In this document: piece by piece, positions 6,604 to 15,142 of the stretch
Layout: the number at the start of each line of letters is the position of its first letter
How positions within the stretch are numbered: the first letter of the stretch is position 1
From: JAJFUG01 sp964473155
GTDB lineage: Bacteria; Gemmatimonadota; Glassbacteria; GWA2-58-10
Length of the DNA stretch: 26,712 nucleotides
NCBI GenBank assembly: GCA_964473155.1
Contig: CAYYNT010000067.1
Span: 1 to 26,712, forward strand
Direction: 5' to 3'
The notes under the pieces: model-generated
Told to the model about the DNA's origin: nothing
Databases searched by the model: none
The model's input: the letters and a program-made list of their open reading frames with translations, nothing else
Program-made: the position numbers and the translations under genes

Positions 6604-9600
6604 TCAGAAATCCACCCGCACCCCGAACCGCACCTCGCGCGGACGAAGCCAGGCCGTGGGGTCGTCCATCGCGGCCAGAAGACCGGCCAGCTCCAGGGCG
6701 AAAGTCTCGGGGTATTCCACCAGCCCGTCGCCGTTGAGGTCCCGTATCCGCGCCACGGTCAGGCGCTCGGCCGGGTCGGACGAGAACCCCGGATTGGACG
6801 CGGCCTCGGCCTCCACGCTGCGCGAAGCTGGCGGGCTGGTGAACGCGTTCATTTTCTGCGCCAGTTCACCCTGGAGATAAGCGTCCACCCCCGGTTGGCC
6901 CGTGGTGGGGTTCACCTTTGACGCCGCCACGTTGGCCGTGTTGAACAGGTTCATGATCTCGGCGAAAACAGTCAGCCGCCGTCCTGTCCCCAGGCTTACC
7001 GCCCGGCTCAGCCGCAGATTCGCCGACTGGGTCGCCTTTGTCCGGCCGCCGTTGTTCTCTCCGGTGAGAAGGTAGCCCTGGCTGTTCACCAGCGTGTAAG
7101 GCCGTCCGCTGTTGAAATGCCAGGTCAGATACGCGCTGCTCCGGGCCAGCAACCGTCCGGCCATTCCGCCGGAGGAGAAAGTCGCCGGCACGCTGACCGA
7201 AAACGTGACATTGGCCGAATGCGTCTGGTCCAGGTCGGTCGGGGTCTGCTCGCTCGGCGGCGTGGGATTGACATCCCGCCCGCTGACCGGGTCGCGGATC
7301 ACCTGCTTGCCGTAGGCCCGCGCGAACTCCTGCGGGTCGCTGGCCGTGGAGCGGGCGAACGAGAGCGAGTAGCCCGCCGAGGCCGCCCACCAGCCGTTGA
7401 ACCGGCGGCTCGCGCTCAGATCCAGGCCCCGGATGTTGCCCTGGTCCTGGTTGGTCGCCACGAACAGGTTCTTGCCGAAACGGGTCTGCTCTCGTCCGGT
7501 CACGCCGCCCAGGTCGAGCAGCTCGGACGGGGTGAGCCAGCGGTAGGCTATTCCGCCTCGGATATCCTTGTTGTACCCCACAAAATCAAAATACAGGTTT
7601 TCAGTTGCCAGCCAGGTGAACCCGGCCTCGAAAGCCGTGGTGCGCGGGATGGCCAGATGGCCGTTGCCGAAATAGTTGTTCACGTTGTCGCTGGCCAGAT
7701 CGGCCTGGATATCACGGCCGGAAAGCCCGTAAATATCGCTGAAAGAAGGCAACTGCGCGAACACGCCGTAGCTCAGGCGAAGCTGGCTGCGGTCCGTGAC
7801 CGGGAACCCCACCTCCAGGCGCGGGCTCAGCTTGTAGCGGCGTTCGCCCCTCAAGCGCGGGTCGGACTCCAGCGCCTCGCCGATCACCTGCGGGAAATCG
7901 GCCCTGGGATCAAAATAATCCAGCCGCACTCCGGCATCCAGCACCAGGTCGCCCAGGTCAAGACGGTTCTGTGCGTAGAGCGCCGCCAGATTCGGTTTTG
8001 CGCTCCAGAGGTCCTGCAGCGGCCCGCCCACATAGAAAAAATGACGGGTCTGAGTCTCTACGCCTTGGAACTCCCCGCCCACTTTCATCCGGTTATGCTT
8101 GTCCGCCTGGAAATCCAGGTCGGCTTTCAGGACTGTGCGCTGCTCCAGGTCGTTGATCAGGCGGATCGGCAGTCCGGACTCGTTGAACAGGCTCAGTGGG
8201 CTGACCTCGTTGTCCTGGCCGCGCTGGCCCGGCAGAGGGGTGAATGTGGCGGCGAAGGGGTTCAGATAGCCGCTGTTGTAAGTGGGATAGAGATCACCAG
8301 AGGGTTCAAAGCCTTCCGTGGCCTGGAAAGCCTCCTCCAGCGACACGCGACCCTCGTCGATGAACGTCAGGCTGGACAGGCCAAAACCGCCCCAGGTGTC
8401 GCGCTCGGTGGAACCCGCGCTCAACGCACCGCCGTTCTGCTTGCTGCGGTAGCGGCTGGCCCGGAAAATCAGGTTGGCGCTGCGCTCTGCGCTCTGATGG
8501 ATATTCCAGTCCAGCCCCAGGATGGCGTTGGCCGAACGTATCCGCTCCCCGGCGTTGCGCCGCTCCGGAGCGTTGAAAATATTGGCGTGCTGATAATAGA
8601 TGCGCTGGTTGCGCGAACCCATGTAGCTGGCCAGAAACTTGATCCCGGTTTTCGCGTACCAGGTGAACTTGCCGCTGGTGGAATAAATGTCGCCCGCATT
8701 GCCGGGCAGACGCGCCGGGTTGCCGGATGAGTAAATCCCATCCGGATCGAGCACTCGTGTCTCGCTCAGGCCGTCCCCATCGCGGTCTTCCCAGTATACA
8801 CCGGCGAATGAATTCACGCTCAGGGCCTGCACTCCGGGCGTTGCGGCGTCCGCATCCAGCAGCCCCACCTTGCGCGCCGCGGCCGAGGATGGGTCATACA
8901 GACCGAGCTGCTCCAGGCGGCGGTTAAGGCGATCCACGAAACGCCGGTCCACGCCCCGGAAACCGCCCTTGTCCCCGCTCAGCGACGGGCTGGCGTCGGC
9001 CAGGCCGGTCGCCTCGGCCGAGAGAAAGAAACCGGCGAACCCTGGCAACGGCAGCGGCCCCGAGGCCTCGAACGAAAGCTCGTTGTGCCCGTAATCACTG
9101 CCGCGCGGCATGGGTGCATCGCTTATCAATTGCACCGAACCGCTCAGGACCGTGCCGCCCTCGCGCGAGATTATGTTTATCACGCCGCTTTCGGCCTGTC
9201 CGTATTCGGCGTTGAAACCGCCGGTGATGACATTCACTTCCTCGACCGAGTTTTTTCCAACCACCAGCGGAGTGTTGTCCGTGCTCAGACGGTCGCTCTG
9301 GTAAGGCTGCTCGCTGAACGAGCGCACCAGGATGCCGTCGATATATACCGCCTCGCTCCCCAGACGGCTGCCGCGTATGCTGAACCGTCCGGCCTCGTTC
9401 TGCACCACTCCGGCTTTCAGGGCCAGGGCGTCCTCGATCCGCTCCACCGGCATCGATTCAGAGAAATCCCCCTCCAGACGCTGCTTGGTCTGCACGTTGT
9501 CCCGCGGCACTAACGGCTCGGGACCGGCCTCGATCACCAGGGCTTCCAGTTCGATCACCGACATCTGGAGCGCGGCGTCCACGGTCAGGGTCTGCCCGGC

Positions 9601-9879
9601 CTGCACACGCACACCCTCCACCCGCGCCGGAGCGTAGCCTGTGAAGTTGAAAGCGACCACCCGCTCACCCGGCGGTGCGTTGAGTATGAAAAAATACCCC
9701 TTCGCGTTGGTGATATTGCCCAGGTTCGTGCCCTCGACATGCACCTGGCAGCCGGCTAACGGCTGACCACTCTCCTTGTCCGTGACAACGCCCTCTATTT
9801 TACCGGTGCTTTGCGCCAGAACGAAACCAGGAAGGAGAGAAAGCGCCAGATTTATCAGGAGCCAGCGGGGGTTTTTCAT
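6604..9879 (-). CDS. TonB-dependent outer-membrane receptor with carboxypeptidase-regulatory-like N-terminal domain
   Basis: 1091 aa, ATG at 9879; no clear ribosome binding site. Order of parts: signal peptide (1-22, ending VLAQ); a carboxypeptidase D regulatory-like beta-sandwich (about 25-110; GKIEGVVTDKESGQPLAG, then NAKGYFFILNAPPG); a plug domain (about 120-240; SIRGSRLGSEAVYIDGI and GGFNAEYGQAESGVINIISR); then a 22-strand-type barrel ending in Phe. This is the SusC-like/FCB receptor design, but no SusD partner is present. It imports a substrate, or acts in export or display, powered by the TonB-ExbB-ExbD genes immediately upstream. The substrate cannot be told. An Asp-rich loop DLNGDGLVEYPE lies about 40 residues before the end. 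A good promoter precedes the gene (9998-10027), so it is expressed separately from the Ton motor operon. Confidence 0.93.
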   Translation of the reverse strand: MKNPRWLLINLALSLLPGFVLAQSTGKIEGVVTDKESGQPLAGCQVHVEGTNLGNITNAKGYFFILNAPPGERVVAFNFTGYAPARVEGVRVQAGQTLTVDAALQMSVIELEALVIEAGPEPLVPRDNVQTKQRLEGDFSESMPVERIEDALALKAGVVQNEAGRFSIRGSRLGSEAVYIDGILVRSFSEQPYQSDRLSTDNTPLVVGKNSVEEVNVITGGFNAEYGQAESGVINIISREGGTVLSGSVQLISDAPMPRGSDYGHNELSFEASGPLPLPGFAGFFLSAEATGLADASPSLSGDKGGFRGVDRRFVDRLNRRLEQLGLYDPSSAAARKVGLLDADAATPGVQALSVNSFAGVYWEDRDGDGLSETRVLDPDGIYSSGNPARLPGNAGDIYSTSGKFTWYAKTGIKFLASYMGSRNQRIYYQHANIFNAPERRNAGERIRSANAILGLDWNIHQSAERSANLIFRASRYRSKQNGGALSAGSTERDTWGGFGLSSLTFIDEGRVSLEEAFQATEGFEPSGDLYPTYNSGYLNPFAATFTPLPGQRGQDNEVSPLSLFNESGLPIRLINDLEQRTVLKADLDFQADKHNRMKVGGEFQGVETQTRHFFYVGGPLQDLWSAKPNLAALYAQNRLDLGDLVLDAGVRLDYFDPRADFPQVIGEALESDPRLRGERRYKLSPRLEVGFPVTDRSQLRLSYGVFAQLPSFSDIYGLSGRDIQADLASDNVNNYFGNGHLAIPRTTAFEAGFTWLATENLYFDFVGYNKDIRGGIAYRWLTPSELLDLGGVTGREQTRFGKNLFVATNQDQGNIRGLDLSASRRFNGWWAASAGYSLSFARSTASDPQEFARAYGKQVIRDPVSGRDVNPTPPSEQTPTDLDQTHSANVTFSVSVPATFSSGGMAGRLLARSSAYLTWHFNSGRPYTLVNSQGYLLTGENNGGRTKATQSANLRLSRAVSLGTGRRLTVFAEIMNLFNTANVAASKVNPTTGQPGVDAYLQGELAQKMNAFTSPPASRSVEAEAASNPGFSSDPAERLTVARIRDLNGDGLVEYPETFALELAGLLAAMDDPTAWLRPREVRFGVRVDF

Positions 9880-9997
9880 CGGCGGAGGGAGCCCGATTTA
9901 GGTTTAAGTAGATCAGGATGACTTCAATCACGACAGACGTTACTAACCTGAGCAACGGATTGAGTCATCCCCAGAGGCAATCTGTGGATGGCTTTTA

Positions 9998-10027
9998 ATT
10001 TTAGCTGGAAGCACCGGCAGGTGTCAA
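9998..10027 (-). promoter_or_regulatory. Promoter of the TonB-dependent receptor gene
   Basis: On the minus strand TTGACA (10022-10027), an 18-bp spacer and TAAAAT (9998-10003, five of six). The predicted leader is about 110 nt. It lies downstream of the tonB terminator, consistent with an independent transcript. Confidence 0.6.
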
Positions 10028-10104
10028 GTGAGTCAGTTGCATTATCGGATAATCCAAGGAGCACCGGGATATACACATTCTTCCATGAAGTGAATTTACC
10101 GGAC

Positions 10105-10135
10105 AAAAAAAGGCGCCTTCCGGAGAAGACGCCTT
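10105..10135 (-). terminator. Intrinsic terminator of the exbB-exbD-exbD-tonB operon
   Basis: On the minus strand AAGGCGTCTTC, loop TCCG, GAAGGCGCCTT form an 11-bp stem with one G-U pair, followed by a run of seven T (including the last two stem bases). It lies 23 bp after the tonB stop codon. Confidence 0.88.
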
Positions 10136-10158
10136 CTATTATGCTGCTTAATTATCGC

Positions 10159-10830
10159 TTACTTCGATTTCCACTGGATCGGAATAGCCATTCGCACGGC
10201 CACCGGCTCGCCACGGTTCAGGGCCGGGTGGAACTTCATCTGCTTGGCCCATTCAACCGCTATCTGATCCAGGTCCGGATAGCCCGAACTTACCGCAATC
10301 TTGGTGCGCTGCGGATCAACGTCGCCATTCTTGGTCACGAAAAACTCGATCTTCGTGGTCACGTCAACCCTGGCGCGCGCGATGTATGACGGCATCTCGG
10401 GACGCGGAGGCATGCTCTTCACCTTGGGCATCACCTCGGCCACCATCAGGAACTCCTGAACCTCTTCCTTCACCTCATCCTGAACCGGCACTTCCGGGAT
10501 CAGATCTGGCGGCGGAGGCGTTGTTTCGTCGATGGTGATGTCCTCGGAAACCTCTTCCTGGGCCGCAATCGGCACGCTCGGCTTGGACAGCGCTTTCGGC
10601 GGAGGCGGAATCACGACCTCCGGCGGAAGCTCGAGGGCTTCCATCGCGGCCTCTTCACGCACAGCCACCTCACCGCTGAAAGACGGCGTAGCGATGATGA
10701 ATATTATATGACCGACCAGCGAAATGATGGCGCTCATCATGAAAAACTTGCCGTAGCGCTGCTTGAACTTGAAGTTCGCGGTCTCGACTACACCCGTGCT
10801 AACGGCTTTTTGAGTGCTGTTTTCAGTCAT
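10159..10830 (-). CDS. tonB: TonB-like energy transducer
   Basis: 223 aa. It has a cytoplasmic N-terminus, a single membrane segment (about 29-50, FFMMSAIISLVGHIIFII), a periplasmic linker with PPPP tracts around residues 75-115 and acidic stretches, and a C-terminal TonB domain (about 150-223; IEFFVTKNGDVDPQRTKI, then PDLDQIAVEWAKQMKFHPAL). The domain fold and the position after two exbD genes identify it. It transmits the inner-membrane proton-motive force, harvested by ExbB-ExbD, to outer-membrane receptors, very likely including the receptor encoded next. It starts 10 bp after the second exbD, so translation is probably coupled. A strong terminator follows. Confidence 0.92.
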   Translation of the reverse strand: MTENSTQKAVSTGVVETANFKFKQRYGKFFMMSAIISLVGHIIFIIATPSFSGEVAVREEAAMEALELPPEVVIPPPPKALSKPSVPIAAQEEVSEDITIDETTPPPPDLIPEVPVQDEVKEEVQEFLMVAEVMPKVKSMPPRPEMPSYIARARVDVTTKIEFFVTKNGDVDPQRTKIAVSSGYPDLDQIAVEWAKQMKFHPALNRGEPVAVRMAIPIQWKSK

Positions 10831-10840
10831 AGTCTGCCCC

Positions 10841-11347
10841 CTATCTCCTCAGGTCCAAGGTTTCTTTTTCCAGGGTGGTGGCGAACATGACCTGTACTGT
10901 GTTGGCCTGTTTCAGCATTTCAAGCGCCAGATTGATCTTACGGTAGGGAATATTACGATCGGCGCGGAAAGCGATGAGGATTTTGCCCTTAAGCTCGGCC
11001 GATTCCAGTTTAAGCCTTTCGATCAGGGCACTCTGCTTCGCCGGGTCGGTTAAGTCATACGCGACATCGTCAACGTACAGCCACCCCTCCTCGTTTATTC
11101 CGGGAGTGGCCGGATCGTCCCTGTTAACCCAGACATGCAGAATGTTTTTACTCTTGAACTCGGTTTTCTTGAGCGCCGCCGCCTCAGGCCAGGCGATCTT
11201 GAGCGGCGTCTCCTTGCGGAAAACCGTAGTCACCAGGAAAAATATCAGCAGCAGGAAGGCAATATCCGACAAGGACGACGTGGGCACGGCTGCTCCCACC
11301 CCGCTCTTTCGTTTCAAGCCTCCCATCTTTTTTGCACGAACATCCAC
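10841..11347 (-). CDS. exbD: ExbD/TolR biopolymer transport protein (second copy)
   Basis: 168 aa with a GTG start at 11347 supported by AAAGGAG seven nt upstream; an internal ATG at 11326 lacks that support. It has one N-terminal membrane helix (about 26-45) with the conserved proton-relay aspartate D28 in SSLSDIAFLLLIFFLVTT, then a periplasmic ExbD domain (about 55-165). Compared with the 140-aa copy next door it carries about 15-20 extra residues after the helix (ILHVWVNRDDPATPGINEEG). Two exbD genes after one exbB, followed by tonB, is a common arrangement in FCB bacteria. It forms the stator with ExbB in the inner membrane. Confidence 0.93.
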   Translation of the reverse strand: MDVRAKKMGGLKRKSGVGAAVPTSSLSDIAFLLLIFFLVTTVFRKETPLKIAWPEAAALKKTEFKSKNILHVWVNRDDPATPGINEEGWLYVDDVAYDLTDPAKQSALIERLKLESAELKGKILIAFRADRNIPYRKINLALEMLKQANTVQVMFATTLEKETLDLRR

Positions 11348-11426
11348 CTTCGGCTCCTTTCAATCGGTATTCCAGGAACGCGCTGCATCCGCCCATGGCG
11401 GCGCGCAGACGTTCAGGTTCCGAAGT

Positions 11427-11849
11427 TTATTCTCCGAGCATCTGCAGGGAGATACGGGAGGCTTCGGCTTCCTGCAACTCGTCCAGCACCTGCACCATCA
11501 TGTTGTATGTGGCGTCCGGGCTGGTCTTGACCGCGGCAATGACTTTCGGGTTGAGCGAAATCTCCTGACGCATCCGCTCGGCCAGACCATCCACCGGGAT
11601 CGGGGGTTCGTCCGGGTTCTTGCCCTTTTTCAGGATCACCCGCCCGTCCGGCTGCACCATTATATGGAGCATGTTTTTCTGGCTGATCTGGACTTCCTCG
11701 GCCTTGGATTCCGGTAACATCATCTCCAGACCCTTTTCCTCGTTAAATACAGTCGTGACGAGGAAAAAGATAAGGAGCAGGAATGCAATATCGGCCAGCG
11801 ACGCGGTCGGGCACTCGGGCATGCCTTCATCTTTTTTTCTCAACAGCAT
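11427..11849 (-). CDS. exbD: ExbD/TolR biopolymer transport protein (first copy)
   Basis: 140 aa, ATG at 11849 with GGAGG eight nt upstream. The membrane helix (about 18-36) holds D20 in ASLADIAFLLLIFFLVTT, the essential protonatable residue of the family. The periplasmic part contains LHIMVQPDGRVILKKGK and ends with MVQVLDELQEAEASRISLQ. It is nearly identical to the second copy across the helix but diverges outside it, which suggests an old duplication with the helix held under constraint. Separated from exbB by 88 bp and from the second exbD by 79 bp. Confidence 0.93.
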   Translation of the reverse strand: MLLRKKDEGMPECPTASLADIAFLLLIFFLVTTVFNEEKGLEMMLPESKAEEVQISQKNMLHIMVQPDGRVILKKGKNPDEPPIPVDGLAERMRQEISLNPKVIAAVKTSPDATYNMMVQVLDELQEAEASRISLQMLGE

Positions 11850-11937
11850 TTAATTGCCCTCCGGCTGATCCGCCGAATCGTGAACTCAACTTGTAAGATT
11901 AGCAGTTTAATCGATTGAACCTCAGCTTGAACAGGCT

Positions 11938-12609
11938 TTATTTACCCTGTTTTTCAAGCTGGATCACGGTCTCAACGATATTCTGCGAGCTTTCTTCCAT
12001 GTCGAGGATCAGGCGGTCGACCCTGGTTACGAAATAGTTGTGGGCCATCTGGACCGGCAGGGCGATGGTCAGACCGGCGGCGGTCGTGATCAGCGCTTCC
12101 TTGATACCGCCGGCCACGGCCTGCGGGCTGACTTCACCCATCTTCTCGATGACGGCGAAGGCGTTGATCATACCGGACACCGTCCCGAGGAACCCGAACA
12201 TCGGGGCGATCGAAATGATAGTGGCCATGGAGATCAGACCGCGCTCCAGGAAGGCCAGCTCGATTGTACCGGTGTTCTCGATGGCCTTGAGCACGCGCTC
12301 GCTGCCCTCTTTAACCTTGCGCAGACCGGCTAACATGATAGCGGCGACCGGACCCTCGGTGTTCTCACAAAGCTCCACCGCGCCCTGGATGTTCTTCTCG
12401 GCCATGAAAGCGTTGACCTGCTTCAGCAGACGGCGGGTCTTCACGCCGGCCATCGTCAAAGTGACATACTTCACGATGATCAGGGCCAGTCCCCAGATGG
12501 AGCAGAACGCCAGCGGAATCATGAAAATACCACCGTTTACGCAGAACTGTCCGAAGGGAGTGGAGAAGAACCACTGGCTCAGGTTGTTATACAGAAGCCA
12601 ATTAATCAT
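11938..12609 (-). CDS. exbB: ExbB/TolQ/MotA-type proton channel protein
   Basis: 223 aa, ATG at 12609 with GGAGG ten nt upstream. Three membrane helices are visible (about 27-52, 108-135, 152-178). The signature stretches GFLGTVSGMINAF (about 139-151) and EALITTAAGLTIALP (about 167-181) are those of ExbB/TolQ. A cytoplasmic loop (about 55-105) lies between helices 1 and 2. It forms the pentameric inner-membrane channel around the ExbD dimer. First gene of the operon exbB-exbD-exbD-tonB, behind a promoter at 12709-12737. Confidence 0.94.
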   Translation of the reverse strand: MINWLLYNNLSQWFFSTPFGQFCVNGGIFMIPLAFCSIWGLALIIVKYVTLTMAGVKTRRLLKQVNAFMAEKNIQGAVELCENTEGPVAAIMLAGLRKVKEGSERVLKAIENTGTIELAFLERGLISMATIISIAPMFGFLGTVSGMINAFAVIEKMGEVSPQAVAGGIKEALITTAAGLTIALPVQMAHNYFVTRVDRLILDMEESSQNIVETVIQLEKQGK

Positions 12610-12708
12610 TGTACCGCGACCTCCGCCTTAAGAATTAGGGATAAGAGAAATATGGCAGGCAATTCCTTAATACCTAAAGATAAAGCTCCTTTTTGATCAA
12701 GGTTTTCT

Positions 12709-12737
12709 AAACTACCATCCGGTAAAATACTTGTCAA
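12709..12737 (-). promoter_or_regulatory. Promoter of the exbB operon
   Basis: On the minus strand consensus TTGACA (12732-12737), a 17-bp spacer and TAGTTT (12709-12714, three of six). The leader to exbB is about 95 nt. The surrounding 277-bp gap (12610-12886) is AT-rich and shows no gene. Confidence 0.5.
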
Positions 12738-12886
12738 GCAATTTTTCTGAAAAATTACAGGTTCAGGTTACTGTACTTTCGTATTTTTTTACCCTTTACG
12801 CTTTCAAATGTTTTCTTTTCGCGTCTTTAATCTTTATATCGAACGAATTTGCACCATAAATAGTTACCACCCGGATATTACGCTCA

Positions 12887-13747
12887 TTAATCGCAAGCCG
12901 CCCAATGGCCCGGGTGAAACTCCACCATATCCGGAATATCCATCCCGGGCTTCAGCGGAATCCTCTCTGTTGAACAATCTGCACCGTATCCGGCCGCTGT
13001 CAGCAGCGTGTTCGTGTAGGGATGCAGCGGACGGCGGAAAAGATCATTTTTCGCCGCCAGTTCCACCAGCCGCCCGCTCTTCATGACAGCCACCCGGTCA
13101 CTGATAGCCCGCACCACACCCAGATCGTGGGAAATGAACAGGATCGACAGGCCGAGGCTGTCTTTAAGATCCTGCAACAGTCTGAGTATCTGGCCCTGGA
13201 TCGAAAGGTCGAGAGCCGAGACCGGTTCATCCGCCACCACGAAATCAGGCCCAGCGGCGATGGCGCGTGCAATGGCCACCCTCTGCCGCTGCCCCCCGCT
13301 GAACTCGTGAGGATATCGAAAGGCGTGCTCATCATTCAGGCCCACACGGCTAAGAAGCGCGGCCACGCGTTCGCGCAGGGCGGCTCCCGTAAGTCCCAGA
13401 TGCAGTCGCAATGGCTCGGCCAGAGTTTGAAAAACGGTGAAACGCGGATTTAGAGAGCCGAGCGGGTCCTGGAACACCATCTGCATCCGCCGCCTCAGAC
13501 GGCGCAGTTCGCCGGACGATAGCGCCGACAGCTCACGGCCGTCGAACAACACTCTCCCGGCATCCGGCTGCTCCAGAGCCAGCAGCAGACGGCCCGTGGT
13601 GCTCTTGCCGCAGCCGCTTTCCCCCACCAGGGCCAGAATCTCGCCACTCCCCACCGACAGGTCAACTCCGTTCACAGCTCTGACCATCTTGCGGCCATAG
13701 CCCTTGACCAGCGCATGACATTCTATCAGCGGCGCGGAAGCATTCAT
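12887..13747 (-). CDS. Oligopeptide/dipeptide ABC transporter ATPase, OppF/DppF type
   Basis: 286 aa from ATG 13747, whose A overlaps the TGA of the upstream ATPase (TGATG), so the two are translationally coupled. Walker A GESGCGKST (about 41-49), Q-loop VFQDP, signature SGGQRQRVAIARA, Walker B FVVADEP and the H-loop ISHDLG are all intact. The C-terminus (RRPLHPYTNTLL) begins an oligopeptide-transporter C-terminal region but is short and lacks the cysteine-rich iron-sulfur segment of its partner. It should pair with the 13747-14733 protein to energise uptake of peptides or related solutes (nickel, sugars and others in this family). No permease or binding-protein gene is adjacent, so the substrate is unknown. 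Confidence 0.9.
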   Translation of the reverse strand: MNASAPLIECHALVKGYGRKMVRAVNGVDLSVGSGEILALVGESGCGKSTTGRLLLALEQPDAGRVLFDGRELSALSSGELRRLRRRMQMVFQDPLGSLNPRFTVFQTLAEPLRLHLGLTGAALRERVAALLSRVGLNDEHAFRYPHEFSGGQRQRVAIARAIAAGPDFVVADEPVSALDLSIQGQILRLLQDLKDSLGLSILFISHDLGVVRAISDRVAVMKSGRLVELAAKNDLFRRPLHPYTNTLLTAAGYGADCSTERIPLKPGMDIPDMVEFHPGHWAACD

Positions 13748-14733
13748 CAAAATGTACCTTCCGTCTCTGCCGCAAGATAGCAGCGCACCAGATGTCCGGC
13801 CTGGCCGCCGTATGGTTTAAGACTCTGGCTGTTCTCGCAACCCGGCGCGGCCAGCGGGCATCGGTTGCGGAAACGGCACCCCGGCAACCATTCCCCGGGA
13901 AGCGGCACCTGTCCCGGGATGCTCCGCAGTTCGCCGTCCTCTGCCGGTACGCACTCGAGCAAAGCGCGGGTGTAAGGATGGCCCGGCTTTGCAAACAGCC
14001 GTCCGGCCGGGGCGCTTTCCACTATCTGACCGGCGTACATGACCGCCACACGGCCGGCCAGGCTGCGTACCAGCCTCAAATTATGAGTAATGAGCAGAAG
14101 AGCCAGTCCCCGTTTTTCGCATAACCCGGCCAGAAGATCGATTATCTGGCGCTCTACAGTAACATCCAGCGCCGTTGTCGGCTCATCCGCTATCAGGAGT
14201 TCGACTCCCGTGCACAATGCCATGGCGATCACGGCCCGCTGTTTCTGGCCCCCGCTCAACTGATGCGGATAGCTGTCGAATACTCTGCGGCTTTCTTCCA
14301 GACCGGCCGCGGTCAGCGCTTCAAGCGACCGTTTCAACGCCTCTTCGCGGCTTGACCGGTGATGGGCGAGGTATGTCTCGATTATCTGATCCCCCACCCG
14401 AAACAGCGGATCGAGCGCCGCCGAGGGATCCTGGAACACCATGCCGATCTTCCCGCCCCGCACCCGGCGCATTTCCGAGCGGCTCAGACGGCCCAGTTCG
14501 AGGCCATCCAGCCGTAAAACACCCGCTTTTGAACAGCCGGCATCCGGAGGCATAGCCCGGAGGATTGAAAGAGCAGTCAGAGTCTTTCCGCAACCGCTTT
14601 CCCCCACCAGAGCCAGGCACTCTGAACGATACAGTTCAAAACTGACATCCTCCACCGCTCTGACACCCGAGGCCAGAGTCACCTCAAGCCCCTCGACCTC
14701 GAGCAGCGGACTGACTTGCCTGGAAGAAACCAT
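13747..14733 (-). CDS. Oligopeptide/dipeptide ABC transporter ATPase, OppD/DppD type
   Basis: 328 aa from ATG 14733, chosen because GGAG lies six nt upstream. A frame from GTG at 14805 would add 24 mostly basic residues without a good ribosome binding site. Walker A GESGCGKT, Q-loop VFQDP, signature LSGGQKQR, Walker B LLIADEPTTALD and the H-loop ITHNL are intact. The C-terminus has the OppD-type cysteine cluster (CRFRNRCPLAAPGC, then HLVRC), expected to hold a [4Fe-4S] cluster. First of a two-gene unit with the OppF/DppF-type ATPase. The two ATPases stand alone, facing away from bTHX, which may mean their permeases are encoded elsewhere. Confidence 0.9.
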   Translation of the reverse strand: MVSSRQVSPLLEVEGLEVTLASGVRAVEDVSFELYRSECLALVGESGCGKTLTALSILRAMPPDAGCSKAGVLRLDGLELGRLSRSEMRRVRGGKIGMVFQDPSAALDPLFRVGDQIIETYLAHHRSSREEALKRSLEALTAAGLEESRRVFDSYPHQLSGGQKQRAVIAMALCTGVELLIADEPTTALDVTVERQIIDLLAGLCEKRGLALLLITHNLRLVRSLAGRVAVMYAGQIVESAPAGRLFAKPGHPYTRALLECVPAEDGELRSIPGQVPLPGEWLPGCRFRNRCPLAAPGCENSQSLKPYGGQAGHLVRCYLAAETEGTF

Positions 14734-14826
14734 TCTGATCTCCATACGATACAAACCGCCGCGCACCGTGCGTCCGGCCGGCCGACTCCTCCGCTGGCTT
14801 TTCACTGCTTTTCACGCCCACTCTTG

Positions 14827-14855
14827 CTGACAGGACAACAATCAGTTATTTTAAT
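14827..14855 (+). promoter_or_regulatory. Promoter of the bTHX gene
   Basis: CTGACA (14827-14832, five of six), a 17-bp spacer and TTTAAT (14850-14855, five of six), pointing to the plus strand. The predicted leader is about 80 nt. The minus-strand promoter for the ATPase pair must lie in the same interval but I could not place it. Confidence 0.5.
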
Positions 14856-14944
14856 TCGATATTCCGCAGGGCACAAGATACTCGGGCGCCGCCCGTTGAA
14901 GATGTTAAATTGTCTACCGGCAAAACTCATGAAGGAGCGAGGGA

Positions 14945-15055
14945 ATGGGCAAAGGCGATAAAAAAACCAAGCGCGGAAAGATATATCGTGGCACTTTCGG
15001 CAAGAGCCGCCCGCACAAGATCGAGAAGCAGGAAAAGGAAAGCGGCAAGAAATAG
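14945..15055 (+). CDS. 30S ribosomal protein bTHX (Thx)
   Basis: 36 aa. ATG at 14945 with AAGGAG seven nt upstream. The start MGKGDKKTKRGKIYRGTFGK followed by SRPHK is the family signature: very basic, with the conserved KKTKRGKI and G(T/S)(F/Y)GKSRP blocks and a lysine-rich tail. bTHX sits at the top of the 30S head and stabilises 16S rRNA; it is known from Thermus and is widespread in Bacteroidota and relatives. It is the only well-supported plus-strand gene here. It has its own promoter and ends in a strong bidirectional terminator shared with the converging HU gene. Confidence 0.93.
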   Translation: MGKGDKKTKRGKIYRGTFGKSRPHKIEKQEKESGKK

Positions 15056-15078
15056 CGCGCTCCCGGAACACCTGAAAG

Positions 15079-15117
15079 ACAAACGGCGTGAGGTCATTCG
15101 CACCTCACGCCGTTTGT
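15079..15117. terminator. Bidirectional intrinsic terminator between bTHX and HU
   Basis: A 16-bp perfect stem (15079-15094 with 15102-15117; core AAACGGCGTGAGGT and its reverse complement) and a 7-nt loop. It is followed on the plus strand by GTTTC-type T-rich sequence. It starts 24 bp after the bTHX stop and lies 26 bp beyond the HU stop. The A- and T-rich ends of the stem let it serve both convergent transcripts. Confidence 0.85.
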
Positions 15118-15142
15118 TTCATTACTATTTATTTTGCTGGAT

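Noticed and set aside
7117..8730. A 537-codon plus-strand open frame
   Set aside because: Antisense to the TonB-dependent receptor, which has clear domains and a promoter. The plus-strand translation has no recognisable motifs.
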